From an uncultured Rhizobium sp. (GTDB lineage: Bacteria > Pseudomonadota > Alphaproteobacteria > Rhizobiales > Rhizobiaceae): a stretch of DNA of 64,000 nucleotides. Positions within the stretch are counted from its first letter, which is position 1; the number at the start of each line of letters is the position of its first letter. The stretch lies in the NCBI GenBank assembly GCA_945952045.1, contig CAMFHE010000007.1, positions 91,192-155,191 of the forward strand, written 5' to 3'. Positions 1 to 9,267 of this stretch are shown one piece after another. The notes under the pieces are model-generated. The model worked only from the letters and a program-made list of their open reading frames with translations. It had not been told where the DNA came from and did not search any database. The translations under genes and the position numbers were made by a program.

Positions 1-180
1 TCGGAACACAGGCCCTTCGCTTGTTCTTTCGGCGCTTCGAACCGGTGAGTCCGATCGCCTTCATTCTCTACATACGCGGCGGGGAACGACATTCCAAATC
101 ACTGTTTCTTTCGCTTTGTTACGAACTCACGTAATTGAAAAGAAACGAATTTTTAACATTTTGAGACAGGCTGAAACACA
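1..180. other. Left-edge non-coding stretch beyond the ftsZ terminator
   Basis: I see no convincing gene here. On the minus strand an ATG at 64 opens a 21-codon reading frame that runs off the window edge and encodes a short, very basic peptide. In rhizobia lpxC usually follows ftsZ, but these residues do not resemble the LpxC N-terminus, so the frame is more likely leader sequence. The part from about 120 to 170 is AT-rich and could hold a promoter for a leftward gene outside the window. Confidence 0.3.
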
Positions 181-208
181 AACGCCCGGGCATGGCTGCC
201 CGGGCGTT
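181..208 (-). terminator. Rho-independent terminator of the ddl-ftsQAZ operon
   Basis: A perfect 11-bp inverted repeat (181-191 with 198-208, loop of 6) lies 24 bases past the ftsZ stop. On the minus strand it is followed by TTTGTGTTT. This fits an intrinsic terminator closing the division operon. Confidence 0.75.
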
Positions 209-231
209 CGCTAGCGAAGATTCAAGGTCCG

Positions 232-2037
232 TCAGTTGGACTGACGACGCAGGAACGCCGGGATTTCAAGCTGGTCTTCCTCGCCGCCGATGCGGCCGGA
301 AGCCACCTGGCGACCGTGATCGTCAAGCTGGCCGCGGCGCGGCGCGTAGAGGCTGGCTTCCGGCGACAGCGGGCGACGCTGCTGCTGGGGAGCGGCCTGC
401 GCGGGGGCGCTAGCCTCTGCCGGGAATTCCTCTTCGTCGCGACGGTTCAGCGAGCTGGTGATACGGCGCAGCAGGCCCATCGGGCCACGCTCTTCCGCAT
501 GGGGAGCCGCTGCCGGCTGGGTGCGATGATCCAGTTCGGCCTTCACGACCGGCGGGAAGTCCTCGACCTTGGGCATGCGCACCGGCGCTTCAGCGGCGGG
601 GCGGATGACCGGAGCGGCAGGCTCCTGGCGCATCATCGGCTGCTGCGTGCCGAGCGGCTGGCCCATGCTCGGGGCCGGGGCATGCTGCTGCATGACCGGC
701 GCCGGCTGATGGTGAACCGGCTGCTGCGCGACAGGCTGCTGCATCAACGGCGCTGCCGGACGGGCGGCGACGGGCGCCTCCACCGGAGCGGACTGGGCAA
801 ACAGCTTGCTCTGCGGACGGAAGGCGTCTTCCTGCGGAGCGGCCGCTTGCTGCGCCTGCATGGCAGGACGATGGGCGGCGATGTCGAGTTCACGCTCCAG
901 CTCGGCTTCTGCCGAACGGATGGTCTGCGCAACCGGATCGATGACGGTCTTCGGTGCCTGCATCACGGCGGCAGGCTGAGGTGCGGCCACTGCCGGAGCG
1001 GCGGCCGCGGACGGACGGATAGCGGGCTTCGTCATCTGGCGAAAGTCGATATCCTTGTTGGCTTCCGCCAGAACGCGGTCGATACCGGTGGCGACGACCG
1101 AAACGCGGATGATGCCGTCAAGCGATTCGTCGAAGGTGGCGCCGAGGATGATGTTGGCGTCCGGATCGACTTCTTCGCGGATGCGGGTCGCAGCTTCGTC
1201 GACTTCGAAAAGGGTCAGGTCGCGACCACCGGTGATGGAGATCAGCAGACCTTGAGCGCCCTTCATCGAGGTTTCGTCGAGCAGCGGGTTGGCGATCGCG
1301 GCTTCGGCGGCCTGCATGGCGCGGCCCGAACCGGAGGCTTCGCCCGTACCCATCATCGCGCGGCCCATCTCGCGCATCACCGAGCGGACGTCGGCGAAGT
1401 CGAGGTTGATGAGGCCTTCCTTGACCATCAGGTCGGTGATGCAGGCAACGCCCGAATACAGAACCTGGTCGGCCATCGCAAACGCATCGGCGAAGGTCGT
1501 CTTGTCGTTGGCGATACGGAACAGGTTCTGGTTCGGAATGACGATCAGCGTGTCGACCGACTTCTGCAGCTCCTGGATGCCCATTTCGGCCAGACGCATG
1601 CGACGCGCGCCTTCGAAATGGAACGGCTTGGTGACGACGCCGACGGTGAGGATGCCCTTGTTGCGCGCAGCCTGCGCGACGACCGGGGCAGCACCCGTGC
1701 CGGTGCCGCCGCCCATGCCGGCGGTGACGAAGCACATATGCGTGCCATTCAGGTGATCGACGATCTCGTCGATGCATTCTTCAGCGGCGGCGCGACCGAC
1801 TTCCGGCTGCGAGCCGGCGCCGAGGCCTTCCGTGACATTGATGCCGAGCTGGATGATTCGATCCGACTTCGCCATGGCGAGCGCCTGGGCATCGGTATTG
1901 GCGACGACGAAATCGACGCCCTGCAGCCCGGCTGTGATCATGTTGTTCACGGCGTTGCCGCCGCCGCCGCCCACGCCGAATACGGTTATCCGAGGCTTCA
2001 ACTCGGTGATGTCTGGCTTTTGCAGCTTGATTGTCAT
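232..2037 (-). CDS. ftsZ: Cell division GTPase FtsZ
   Basis: FtsZ is the tubulin-like GTPase that polymerises into the Z ring at midcell. The protein has 601 residues. The N-terminal glycine-rich loop [10 protein letters not shown] is at 21-30, the tubulin signature GGGTGTG at 109-115 and the T7 catalytic loop NLDFADV at 211-217. A long Ala/Gln/Pro-rich linker (about 340-585) follows, ending in the conserved C-terminal peptide [10 protein letters not shown] that binds FtsA and other partners. The long linker is typical of the main rhizobial FtsZ; the second, short FtsZ of rhizobia lacks it. It is the last gene of the ddl-ftsQ-ftsA-ftsZ block, 100 bases after ftsA, so a promoter of its own in that gap is possible. 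Confidence 0.98.
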   Translation of the reverse strand: MTIKLQKPDITELKPRITVFGVGGGGGNAVNNMITAGLQGVDFVVANTDAQALAMAKSDRIIQLGINVTEGLGAGSQPEVGRAAAEECIDEIVDHLNGTHMCFVTAGMGGGTGTGAAPVVAQAARNKGILTVGVVTKPFHFEGARRMRLAEMGIQELQKSVDTLIVIPNQNLFRIANDKTTFADAFAMADQVLYSGVACITDLMVKEGLINLDFADVRSVMREMGRAMMGTGEASGSGRAMQAAEAAIANPLLDETSMKGAQGLLISITGGRDLTLFEVDEAATRIREEVDPDANIILGATFDESLDGIIRVSVVATGIDRVLAEANKDIDFRQMTKPAIRPSAAAAPAVAAPQPAAVMQAPKTVIDPVAQTIRSAEAELERELDIAAHRPAMQAQQAAAPQEDAFRPQSKLFAQSAPVEAPVAARPAAPLMQQPVAQQPVHHQPAPVMQQHAPAPSMGQPLGTQQPMMRQEPAAPVIRPAAEAPVRMPKVEDFPPVVKAELDHRTQPAAAPHAEERGPMGLLRRITSSLNRRDEEEFPAEASAPAQAAPQQQRRPLSPEASLYAPRRGQLDDHGRQVASGRIGGEEDQLEIPAFLRRQSN

Positions 2038-2137
2038 TTACCCGTTCCTTCTTTATCCGGTCGCATCACCACGCCGGCCAATATGTTGCTATACCTGCGT
2101 CACCTTGCCCGGAACCGGTGTCGGCTCCGGCGCGGTG

Positions 2138-3469
2138 TCAAAAACTCTCTTTCAGCCACTGCCCTACGCGCGCGATCCGGCTATTGCCGCCGCCCAGAGA
2201 CGACAGCAGACCACCCTGACCCGCATGGGTTTCCATATCGGCGACCTGCGGATAGATCAGCAGGCCGACCGCCGTCGAAAAGGCCGGGCCCTTGGCTGCC
2301 GTCGGCAGGCCGGAGACGCCCATCGGGCGGCCGATGCGGACATTGCGCGCCAGGATGCGGCGTGCGGCTTCCGAAAGGCCGGTCAACTGGCTGGCGCCGC
2401 CGGTCAGGACGACGCGCTTGCCGACGATCGGGCTGAAGCCGGAGCGCTGGATGCGGTCGCGGATCAGTTCCAGCGTTTCCTCGATGCGGGCGCGCACGAT
2501 CCGCGACACCAGCGCGCGCGGCACCTGGGTCGGCTGATCGCGGTCGTCCTCGCCGATCGGCGGGATGGAGACCAGATCGCGCTCGTCGCCGGCATTCGGC
2601 AGCGCGGAGGCATGAACCACCTTCAGCCGTTCGGCATCCTCGATCCGGGTCGAGAGACCGCGGGCGAGATCGGTGGTGACGTGATGGCCGCCAAGGCTGA
2701 CGGCATCGATATGCACCAGCTTGCCTTCGGCGAAGACCGAGATGGTCGTGGTGCCGCCGCCCATGTCGATGGCGGCGCAACCGAGTTCGACCTCGTCATC
2801 GACGAGAGCAGCAAGGCCGCTGGCATAGGGGGTCACGACCATGCCTTCGACCGACAGATGCGCGCGGTTGATGCACAGTTCGAGGTTCTTGAGCGCTGTG
2901 CGCTCGGAGGTCACCACATGCATGTCAACGCCGAGAACGTCGCCATACATGGAGAGCGGATCGCGGATGCCGCGCTCGCCGTCCAGCGAATAACCTGTTG
3001 GTAGCGAATGCAGTACGGCGCGGTCGTTGCGGACCGATTGCTGGCAGGCGGCGGTGAGCACGCGCTTGAGGTCGTTGCCCTCGACTTCCTGGCCGCCGAG
3101 ATCGATGGTGGCGGTATAGACGTCGCTGGCGACGCGGCCGGCGGAAACATTGACGATCAGGCTGTCGACGGTCAGCCCCGCCATGCGCTCGGCCGCATCG
3201 ACGGCAAGCCGCACGACGCTTTCGACCGCTTCGAGATCGGCGATGACACCGGCCTTGATGCCGCGCGAGCGCTGGTGCCCGATGCCGATCACCTCGACAT
3301 GATGGGTGCGATTGGGAAGGATTTCGCTTTCTTCGCGCGGCGTCAGCCGGCCGATCATGCAAACGACCTTGGTCGAACCGATGTCGAGCACCGTAACGAC
3401 ATGAGACCGCTTGGATGACAGCGGCTTGAGACGCGGAAGACCGAAATGTGAGGATCCGAAGATGCTCAT
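2138..3469 (-). CDS. ftsA: Cell division protein FtsA
   Basis: FtsA is the actin-family membrane tether of the Z ring and recruits later divisome proteins. The sequence has 443 residues. The actin-type phosphate loops are DIGSTK at 29-34 and MGGGTTT at 236-242. The last 15 residues (RIARVGQWLKESF) form the amphipathic helix that FtsA uses to bind the inner membrane. An N-terminal extension of about 22 residues before the fold is common in alphaproteobacterial FtsA. Its start codon overlaps the ftsQ stop as ATGA, indicating translational coupling. Confidence 0.97.
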   Translation of the reverse strand: MSIFGSSHFGLPRLKPLSSKRSHVVTVLDIGSTKVVCMIGRLTPREESEILPNRTHHVEVIGIGHQRSRGIKAGVIADLEAVESVVRLAVDAAERMAGLTVDSLIVNVSAGRVASDVYTATIDLGGQEVEGNDLKRVLTAACQQSVRNDRAVLHSLPTGYSLDGERGIRDPLSMYGDVLGVDMHVVTSERTALKNLELCINRAHLSVEGMVVTPYASGLAALVDDEVELGCAAIDMGGGTTTISVFAEGKLVHIDAVSLGGHHVTTDLARGLSTRIEDAERLKVVHASALPNAGDERDLVSIPPIGEDDRDQPTQVPRALVSRIVRARIEETLELIRDRIQRSGFSPIVGKRVVLTGGASQLTGLSEAARRILARNVRIGRPMGVSGLPTAAKGPAFSTAVGLLIYPQVADMETHAGQGGLLSSLGGGNSRIARVGQWLKESF

Positions 3470-4401
3470 ATCTGTTTCTCCGCTTTCTTGATGGCCTTGT
3501 CCCGGGCCTGTACGGCCACTTGGCGACGCTCGGCGGCGCCGGGAGTCAACTGAATGGTGGTACGATCGGCCAACCGCAGATCGACGGCGGCGATGTCGCG
3601 ATCCAGCAGCCGATGCTCGGCCTCAAGCGACGTCAGCTGCTGCAGGGCGCGCGATACGTCGGTTTCCGGCAGCTTGACGACGATGCCGTTGTCGAGATGC
3701 AGATCCCAGCGGCGACCGGCAACGCGAACGAAGGCCTTGACGCGCTTCTTCATCTCCGGCCAGTCGGCAAACTGCTTTTCGAAATCGTCGACGGCGCGCT
3801 CGGCATTCTGGCCGACGAAGAGCGGCAAGGCGGTGTATTTGTTGTCGCGCAAGGGGGCGATGACGCTGCCGCTTCTTTCGATCAGCGACAGTTCCGCGCC
3901 ATGCTGCCAGATCGCATAGGCTTCGCGCTCTTTGAGCTTAACCTCGATCGTGCGCGGATAGATCTTGCGCACTTCCGCATCCTGCACCCAGGGCAGATGG
4001 ATAAGCTTCTGGCGCGCGGCATTGATGTCGAGCGCAACCAGCGAGGTCGTCCCGTCAAGGCCCAGCAATTGCAGGATATCGATTTCCGAGGTCTGGTTGT
4101 TACCCGAAACCTTCACGTCCTCAATGGCGAAGCCGACGGCGGTCGTCGTCGCTTCCGCCAGCGAATCGGCCTGGCCGCCGAGGGACATGCCGTAGAGGCC
4201 CGTCGCGCCGAAGAAGACGAAGGTGGCGAGCGTGCCGGTATGGGCCGGAATATGGATACGACCGGTCGCAAGGCTCACCATAAAGCGAACCATGCGTCGC
4301 AGGGGTCTCGGCAGAACGAGCTTGTCGTCCAGCTCGAACGGCAACGGCGCGGCATAAGCCTGCTGCTGCTTCATCGCCTTTTTGCCAATCAGCGCGAACA
4401 A
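3466..4401 (-). CDS. ftsQ: Cell division protein FtsQ
   Basis: FtsQ is a bitopic divisome protein that links early and late division proteins through FtsB/FtsL. I chose a TTG start at 4401: it lies seven bases after a GGAGG Shine-Dalgarno and gives an N-terminus MFALIGKK resembling other rhizobial FtsQ. The first ATG upstream (4422) lacks such a site, and an internal ATG lies at 4374. From the TTG the protein has 311 residues: a basic cytoplasmic tail, one transmembrane segment at about 47-70, a POTRA domain around 78-150 (with [13 protein letters not shown]) and the FtsQ beta domain. Overlap with ddl is 13 bases. Confidence 0.93.
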   Translation of the reverse strand: MFALIGKKAMKQQQAYAAPLPFELDDKLVLPRPLRRMVRFMVSLATGRIHIPAHTGTLATFVFFGATGLYGMSLGGQADSLAEATTTAVGFAIEDVKVSGNNQTSEIDILQLLGLDGTTSLVALDINAARQKLIHLPWVQDAEVRKIYPRTIEVKLKEREAYAIWQHGAELSLIERSGSVIAPLRDNKYTALPLFVGQNAERAVDDFEKQFADWPEMKKRVKAFVRVAGRRWDLHLDNGIVVKLPETDVSRALQQLTSLEAEHRLLDRDIAAVDLRLADRTTIQLTPGAAERRQVAVQARDKAIKKAEKQI

Positions 4402-5309
4402 GAAGCGTCCTCCACCATCCAACGGAGAAATTCACCAAAGGAAAGGCCAGCATGCTGAGCCATTTCGGGCACCAGGGATGTCGGTGTCATGCCGGGTTGC
4501 GTGTTGACCTCCAGCCAGATGACTTCGCCATCGCCGGAGGAATCATCGAACCGGAAGTCGGAGCGGCTGACGCCGCGGCACCCGATCGCTTGATGCGCCT
4601 TGAGAGCCAATTGTTGTATTGTTTGGTAAATATTCGGTGAAATCTGCGCCGGAATGACGTGGCGGGAACCGCCTGCGGCATACTTTGCATCATAGTCGTA
4701 GAATTCATGCGAGAGCGGGATGATCTCGGTGACGCCGAGCGGGGTATCGCCCATGACGCCGCAGGTCAGCTCGCGGCCCGGCACGTAACGCTCCACCATG
4801 ACGCGGTCGCCATAGCGCCATTCTCCGGAGGAGAGGATCTGCGGCGGATGCGTACGATCCGCCTGCACGATGACGACGCCGAAGGACGAGCCCTCGCGAA
4901 CAGGCTTGACGACGTAAGGCGGCTTGATCGGGTGGTCGTTGCCGATGTCGAAACGGCTCATCACCCGCGCTTCTGCAACGGGAATGCCCGCCGCCTTGGC
5001 GACAAGCTTGGCTTGCGCCTTGTCCATGGCCAGCGCCGAGGCAAGAACGCCCGAATGGGTATAGGGAATTTCCAGATATTCGAGGACGCCCTGGATCGTG
5101 CCGTCCTCACCATAGGGGCCGTGCAATGCATTGAAGGCAACGTCGGGACGCAGGTCCGCCAGAACCGAGGCGACATTGCGGTCGACATCGATACGCGTCA
5201 CGCGAAAACCTTCAGCTTCGAGCGCATCCGCACAGGCTGCGCCCGAGGACAGGCTCACCGGCCGCTCCGAGGAAAACCCGCCCATCAGGACAGCAATATG
5301 CTTCGTCAT
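4389..5309 (-). CDS. ddl: D-alanine--D-alanine ligase
   Basis: This ATP-grasp enzyme joins two D-alanines for the muropeptide terminus that MurF adds. The 306-residue length is normal for the DdlB type. Family motifs are [14 protein letters not shown] at 61-74, [12 protein letters not shown] at 134-145 and the C-terminal metal- and substrate-binding [10 protein letters not shown] near residue 275. It is the first gene of the second dcw block and is divergent from the MHS transporter gene. Control probably comes from the intergenic region upstream, which holds CtrA-like and GANTC motifs. Confidence 0.97.
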   Translation of the reverse strand: MTKHIAVLMGGFSSERPVSLSSGAACADALEAEGFRVTRIDVDRNVASVLADLRPDVAFNALHGPYGEDGTIQGVLEYLEIPYTHSGVLASALAMDKAQAKLVAKAAGIPVAEARVMSRFDIGNDHPIKPPYVVKPVREGSSFGVVIVQADRTHPPQILSSGEWRYGDRVMVERYVPGRELTCGVMGDTPLGVTEIIPLSHEFYDYDAKYAAGGSRHVIPAQISPNIYQTIQQLALKAHQAIGCRGVSRSDFRFDDSSGDGEVIWLEVNTQPGMTPTSLVPEMAQHAGLSFGEFLRWMVEDASCSR

Positions 5310-5767
5310 TCACGCCCCCAAACCATGTCTGCGTTGGCCCAGTCCTTCATCTCCGCGTCCGCGGCGAATCGGGACATTCCGCGCCATGTCCGAGTTAGAC
5401 GCCATTAAGGTTAATGAAGTGTTTACTTTTGTTAACCGGCGCCGGTTCGGCACAAATATTTCTGCGCCGCCTCGATCATGGAATCGGATTCATCCTCTGG
5501 AATCAGAGCATTGCCGCCAAATCAAGTCCCCGCGGACGAGTGTCGAAAATGGGACGCTAAAGTGTGAATGGGGCAAATTCCCCGGCTTTTCCGGCAATTT
5601 TCGCCGGCAGGACATTCTCCGCCTCGATATCTATGCATGGCAGGAATGCAAAATTTGCAAATAAGCAAGACTTATTAATACCAACTGCGCATTTCGCGGC
5701 CCGGCAAAATCGATTAATGACACGACAGGCCGATGACGGCCCTGATACATTCCCGATTGGAAAACCA
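5310..5767. promoter_or_regulatory. Divergent intergenic region upstream of ddl and the MHS transporter
   Basis: This 458-base stretch has no convincing gene. It holds TTAA-N7-TTTAC at 5411-5426, one mismatch from the CtrA consensus TTAA-N7-TTAAC. Three GANTC sites (CcrM methylation target) lie at 5481, 5487 and 5500. A near-palindrome TGCAAAATTTGCA is at 5647-5659, followed by an AATAAG/CTTATT inverted repeat at 5660-5676. The first two suit cell-cycle control of ddl-ftsQAZ; the last two are nearer the transporter and could be its operators. None has been tested here. Confidence 0.5.
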
Positions 5768-7066
5768 ATGACCGACGCGATATCGCGCATATCGCCGACC
5801 CCGGACTCATCGAACAAGGTCAATTCGCCTGCACAAGTTCTGATGGCCAGCCTGGTCGGCACGACCATCGAATTCTTCGACTTCTACGTCTACGCCACCG
5901 CCGCCGTTCTGGTGTTCCCGACGCTGTTCTTCCCCAACAGCGATCCGACGACCGCGCTGCTCTCCTCCTTCGCCACCTTCTCCATCGCCTTCTTCGCAAG
6001 GCCCTTCGGCGCCATCGTCTTCGGCCATTTCGGCGACCGCATCGGACGCAAGACGACGCTGGTGGCGGCGCTGCTGACCATGGGTATCTCGACCGTGGTC
6101 ATTGGCCTCTTGCCTTCCTACGAACAGATCGGCGTTTTCGCGCCGCTGCTTCTGGCGCTGTGCCGTTTCGGCCAGGGTTTCGGGCTTGGCGGCGAATGGG
6201 GCGGCGCGGTGCTGCTCGCCACCGAAAACGCACCCGAGGGAAAGAAGAGCTGGTACGGCATGTTCCCGCAGCTCGGCGCGCCGGTCGGCCTGTTCCTGTC
6301 GTCCGGCGTCTTCTGGCTGCTGCTGCAACTCATGTCGCAGGAAGCTTTGCTGAGCTGGGGCTGGCGCGTGCCGTTCATCGCCTCGATCATCCTGATCGCT
6401 ATCGGCCTCTGGGTGCGTCTGTCGATCACCGAAACGCCGGACTTCCAGAAGGCCATCGACAGCCATGAACGCGTCGCCGTTCCGGTCGCCGAGCTTTTCG
6501 CCAACCATAAGCGTTCGCTGCTGCTTGGCACCTTCGTCGCGCTGGCGACTTTCGTGCTGTTCTACATCGGCTCGGCCTACCTGCTTTCCTACAACGTCAA
6601 GGTCCTGAAGATACCCTTCCTCGACGCGCTGGAAGTGCAGATCCTCGGCTCGATCGTCTTCGGCATCTTCATCCCGATCATCGGCAAGCTTGCCGAGCGC
6701 TTCGGTCGCCGCGAGATGCTGATCCTGACGACCGTACTGATCGGTATCTTCTCCTTCTTCCTGCCCGGCCTGATGACCGGCGGCGAAGGTTCGATCTTCG
6801 TCTTCGTGATCTTCGCGATGGCGCTGATGGGCATGACCTACGGCCTGATCGGAACGGCGCTGGCCGCACCCTTCCCGACCGCCGTGCGCTATACCGGCTC
6901 GTCGATCACCTTCAACCTTGCCGGCATTTTCGGGGCGTCGCTTGCGCCTTACATCGCCACCTGGCTGCAGGCGACTTACGGCATGACCTATGTCGGCTAT
7001 TACCTCGGCATTTCCGCCGTGGTGACGCTGGTCAGCATCTTGGCTTCGGGCAAGGACGAGGTCTGA
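5768..7066 (+). CDS. MHS-family major facilitator transporter
   Basis: A 12-helix MFS carrier of the metabolite:H+ symporter (MHS) group, which typically moves organic acids or small zwitterions such as citrate, shikimate, alpha-ketoglutarate or proline/betaine. From the ATG at 5768 it has 432 residues, the usual MHS length. An ATG at 5717 is in frame but neither start has a clear Shine-Dalgarno. Seen are the MFS loop 2-3 motif GHFGDRIGRKT, the MHS-type segment GFGLGGEWGGAVLLATE, and hydrophobic helices throughout. The sequence does not reveal the substrate. It stands between murB and ddl on the opposite strand, so it is not part of the dcw operons. Confidence 0.88.
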   Translation: MTDAISRISPTPDSSNKVNSPAQVLMASLVGTTIEFFDFYVYATAAVLVFPTLFFPNSDPTTALLSSFATFSIAFFARPFGAIVFGHFGDRIGRKTTLVAALLTMGISTVVIGLLPSYEQIGVFAPLLLALCRFGQGFGLGGEWGGAVLLATENAPEGKKSWYGMFPQLGAPVGLFLSSGVFWLLLQLMSQEALLSWGWRVPFIASIILIAIGLWVRLSITETPDFQKAIDSHERVAVPVAELFANHKRSLLLGTFVALATFVLFYIGSAYLLSYNVKVLKIPFLDALEVQILGSIVFGIFIPIIGKLAERFGRREMLILTTVLIGIFSFFLPGLMTGGEGSIFVFVIFAMALMGMTYGLIGTALAAPFPTAVRYTGSSITFNLAGIFGASLAPYIATWLQATYGMTYVGYYLGISAVVTLVSILASGKDEV

Positions 7067-7148
7067 TTCGAGCTGGGCCGCGCTCGCCAGCGCGGCCCTC
7101 TCCCTTTCGCGCAGGTTGCAATAACCCTATAATCCTCGCTCCCCTTCG

Positions 7149-8249
7149 ATGGAGCGTATCTTGATTCGCAGACGTGATTTTCTGGCCGGCGGCAGTCTTG
7201 CCCTCTTTCTCGGCCCCCGCGCCGCCAGTGCTGCCATTCCCGCCACAGACGTCACCTTCCTCGTCATCAACGATGTCCATGCCTGCCGCATGGGCGATGG
7301 CCTGAGCCCCAATTGCCTTCAGGAAGGCAAGACGGATGCGAACCTGCTGCGCCATATCGCGGCGCTCAACGCCGTCCACAAGAATCGCTGGCCGACAGAG
7401 ATCGACGGCAAGCCGACCGGCTTTGCCAGCGCCGGCCAGGTTATCGCCAAGCCGCTTGGCGTCGTCGTCTGCGGCGATGTCACCGATGACGGCGGCGGCC
7501 AGACGGCAGAGCCCAGCGAAGGCGCGCAGCTGCTGCAATTCTCGCATCGCTACCAGCAGGGGCACGGACCGGACCGCGTGCATTATCCCGTCTATGTCGG
7601 CCTCGGCAATCACGACCTCGATCAGGACGGGCGCCCGCCCAATCTCGACTGGTATCGCAACGAGCTGCGCGACTACGTTCGCCTCAATCACAAGCCGAGC
7701 GTCTTCTTCAAGCCGACCGTGCCGGTCGACAATTACGACGAAGCGTCGGACAATTACTCATGGAACTGGCAAGGCCTGCATCTCGTGCAGATGCAACGCT
7801 TCGCCGGCGATCGCAACAAGGGTGCGGCCGGCGGCCTCGACTGGCTCAAGGCCGACCTTGCAACCTATGCCGCAGACGGTCGCCCGGTCGTGCTGTTCCA
7901 GCATTACGGCTGGGATCACTTTTCCCTGGAGCGCTGGGATCCGGACAAGAAGACCTTCGATGTCGATGGCAGCGGCGCGCCGCACTGGTGGTCGGATGAC
8001 GAGCGCAAGGCCTTCCTCGATCTGCTCAAGGGCTACAACATCGCCGCCATCTTCCACGGTCATGAGCATGATACGGCGATGATCTATCAGGCCGCCGGCT
8101 TCGACATCGTCAAGGCCACCGCCGCCTTCATGGGCGGCTTCGCGCTGGTGCGGATCACCGAAAAGGGCATGGATGTGGCGCTCGCCACCACCACAAACGA
8201 CATGGGCGGCGTGAAATTCATCGCCGCCCATCACAAAGCTTTCGCCTGA
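7149..8249 (+). CDS. Tat-exported calcineurin-like metallophosphoesterase
   Basis: A predicted periplasmic phosphoesterase with 366 residues. The N-terminus has a twin-arginine signal (RRRDFLAGG at 7-15, hydrophobic stretch, AASA cleavage region near 25-29). The two-metal metallophosphoesterase motifs are present: NDVH at 41-44, CGD at 108-110, GNHD at 153-156, QHYGWD at 251-256 and GHEH at 304-307, so the site looks intact. The substrate is unknown. Tat export suggests folding with metal in the cytoplasm. It follows the MHS gene by 82 bases and may be cotranscribed. A TTG at 7161 is an alternative start. Confidence 0.8.
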   Translation: MERILIRRRDFLAGGSLALFLGPRAASAAIPATDVTFLVINDVHACRMGDGLSPNCLQEGKTDANLLRHIAALNAVHKNRWPTEIDGKPTGFASAGQVIAKPLGVVVCGDVTDDGGGQTAEPSEGAQLLQFSHRYQQGHGPDRVHYPVYVGLGNHDLDQDGRPPNLDWYRNELRDYVRLNHKPSVFFKPTVPVDNYDEASDNYSWNWQGLHLVQMQRFAGDRNKGAAGGLDWLKADLATYAADGRPVVLFQHYGWDHFSLERWDPDKKTFDVDGSGAPHWWSDDERKAFLDLLKGYNIAAIFHGHEHDTAMIYQAAGFDIVKATAAFMGGFALVRITEKGMDVALATTTNDMGGVKFIAAHHKAFA

Positions 8250-8256
8250 TTTTAAT

Positions 8257-8291
8257 GCCTTTTCGCTTTTTCTTCCGAAGAGCGAAAAGGC
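8257..8291. terminator. Bidirectional terminator between phosphoesterase and murB
   Basis: An 11-bp perfect inverted repeat (8257-8267 with 8281-8291, loop of 13) lies between two convergent genes, 7 bases past one stop and directly beside the murB stop at 8293. It can serve both strands; T-rich sequence lies in and near the loop. Confidence 0.6.
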
Positions 8292-8292
8292 T

Positions 8293-9267
8293 TTACTCGG
8301 TCGTCACGCCCTGGAAGGGCGCAACCTCGCGTCCCGGCATGAAAATACCGAGGCGCTTGATTTCCCATTGCAGCTTGATCCCGGACGTTTCAAACACCTG
8401 CGCGCGAACGGTTTCGCCGAGATATTCGAGATCGTAACCGGTCGCATGGCCGATATTGATCATGAAATTGCAATGCAGCGACGACATTTGCGCCCCCCCG
8501 ATCATCAGTCCGCGGCAGCCGGCGTCGTCGATCAGCTTCCAGGCCGAATGGCCCTCAGGGTTCTTGAAGGTCGAACCGCCGGTCTTTTCGCGGATCGGCT
8601 GTACCGTCTCGCGATGATTGCGCACGGCATCCATTTCGGCCCGAATCACCGCGCGGTCTTCGGCGTAACCTTCAAAGACGGCATGGGTGAAGATCAGGTC
8701 GGACGCCGCCTCGCTGTGGCGGTAGCTATAGCCCATATCGGTATTCGAGAGCACATGCTTGTTGCCCTTGCGATCGACCGCATGGACCTCGACGACGCGC
8801 ATCGCCGTCTCGACGCCGTTGGCGCCTGCATTCATGCGCAGCGCGCCGCCGATGCTGCCGGGAATGCCGTAATAGAAGTGCAGACCGCCGATGCCGTTAT
8901 CGGCCGCCATCGCCGCCACGTTCTTGTCCGGGCAGATCGCGCCGGCGCGGATACGGTTTTCGCCGGCAAGCTCCACCTGGCCGAAGCCCTTGGCGGACAA
9001 GCGCAAAACGACACCCGGAATACCGCCGTCACGCACCAGAAGGTTCGAGCCGACGCCGACGACAGTCAGCGGTACGTCCTCGGGCAACAACTTCAGAAAC
9101 GTCACCAGATCGTCGACGTCATGCGGCTGGAACATCAGTTCGGCAAGCCCGCCAGCCTGGAACCAGGTTACCCGGTCCATCGGCGCGTCAGGCGTCAAAC
9201 GTCCACGAAGTTGGCTCGTCCCGTCTCCGAGGGATGCCAGAAGTTTTTCCCCATTCACCTGTTTCAT
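8293..9267 (-). CDS. murB: UDP-N-acetylenolpyruvoylglucosamine reductase MurB
   Basis: MurB is the FAD- and NADPH-dependent reductase that forms UDP-MurNAc. Starting at the ATG at 9267, which overlaps the murC stop as ATGA, the protein has 324 residues. A further in-frame ATG upstream lies inside murC and would add an unrelated 17-residue tail. FAD-binding features include [30 protein letters not shown] and the C-terminal catalytic region [18 protein letters not shown] with a following [10 protein letters not shown] segment, as in type I MurB. It is the last gene of the mraZ-to-murB block. Confidence 0.96.
   Translation of the reverse strand: MKQVNGEKLLASLGDGTSQLRGRLTPDAPMDRVTWFQAGGLAELMFQPHDVDDLVTFLKLLPEDVPLTVVGVGSNLLVRDGGIPGVVLRLSAKGFGQVELAGENRIRAGAICPDKNVAAMAADNGIGGLHFYYGIPGSIGGALRMNAGANGVETAMRVVEVHAVDRKGNKHVLSNTDMGYSYRHSEAASDLIFTHAVFEGYAEDRAVIRAEMDAVRNHRETVQPIREKTGGSTFKNPEGHSAWKLIDDAGCRGLMIGGAQMSSLHCNFMINIGHATGYDLEYLGETVRAQVFETSGIKLQWEIKRLGIFMPGREVAPFQGVTTE

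Noticed and set aside
1..64. Start of lpxC at the left edge
   Set aside because: lpxC is expected downstream of ftsZ, but the 21 residues visible are basic and do not match the LpxC N-terminus.
316..2436. A 706-codon plus-strand open frame opposite ftsZ and ftsA
   Set aside because: It is antisense to two certain genes, very rich in Arg/His/Gly/Leu, and typical of a high-GC shadow frame. No Shine-Dalgarno or domain is visible.
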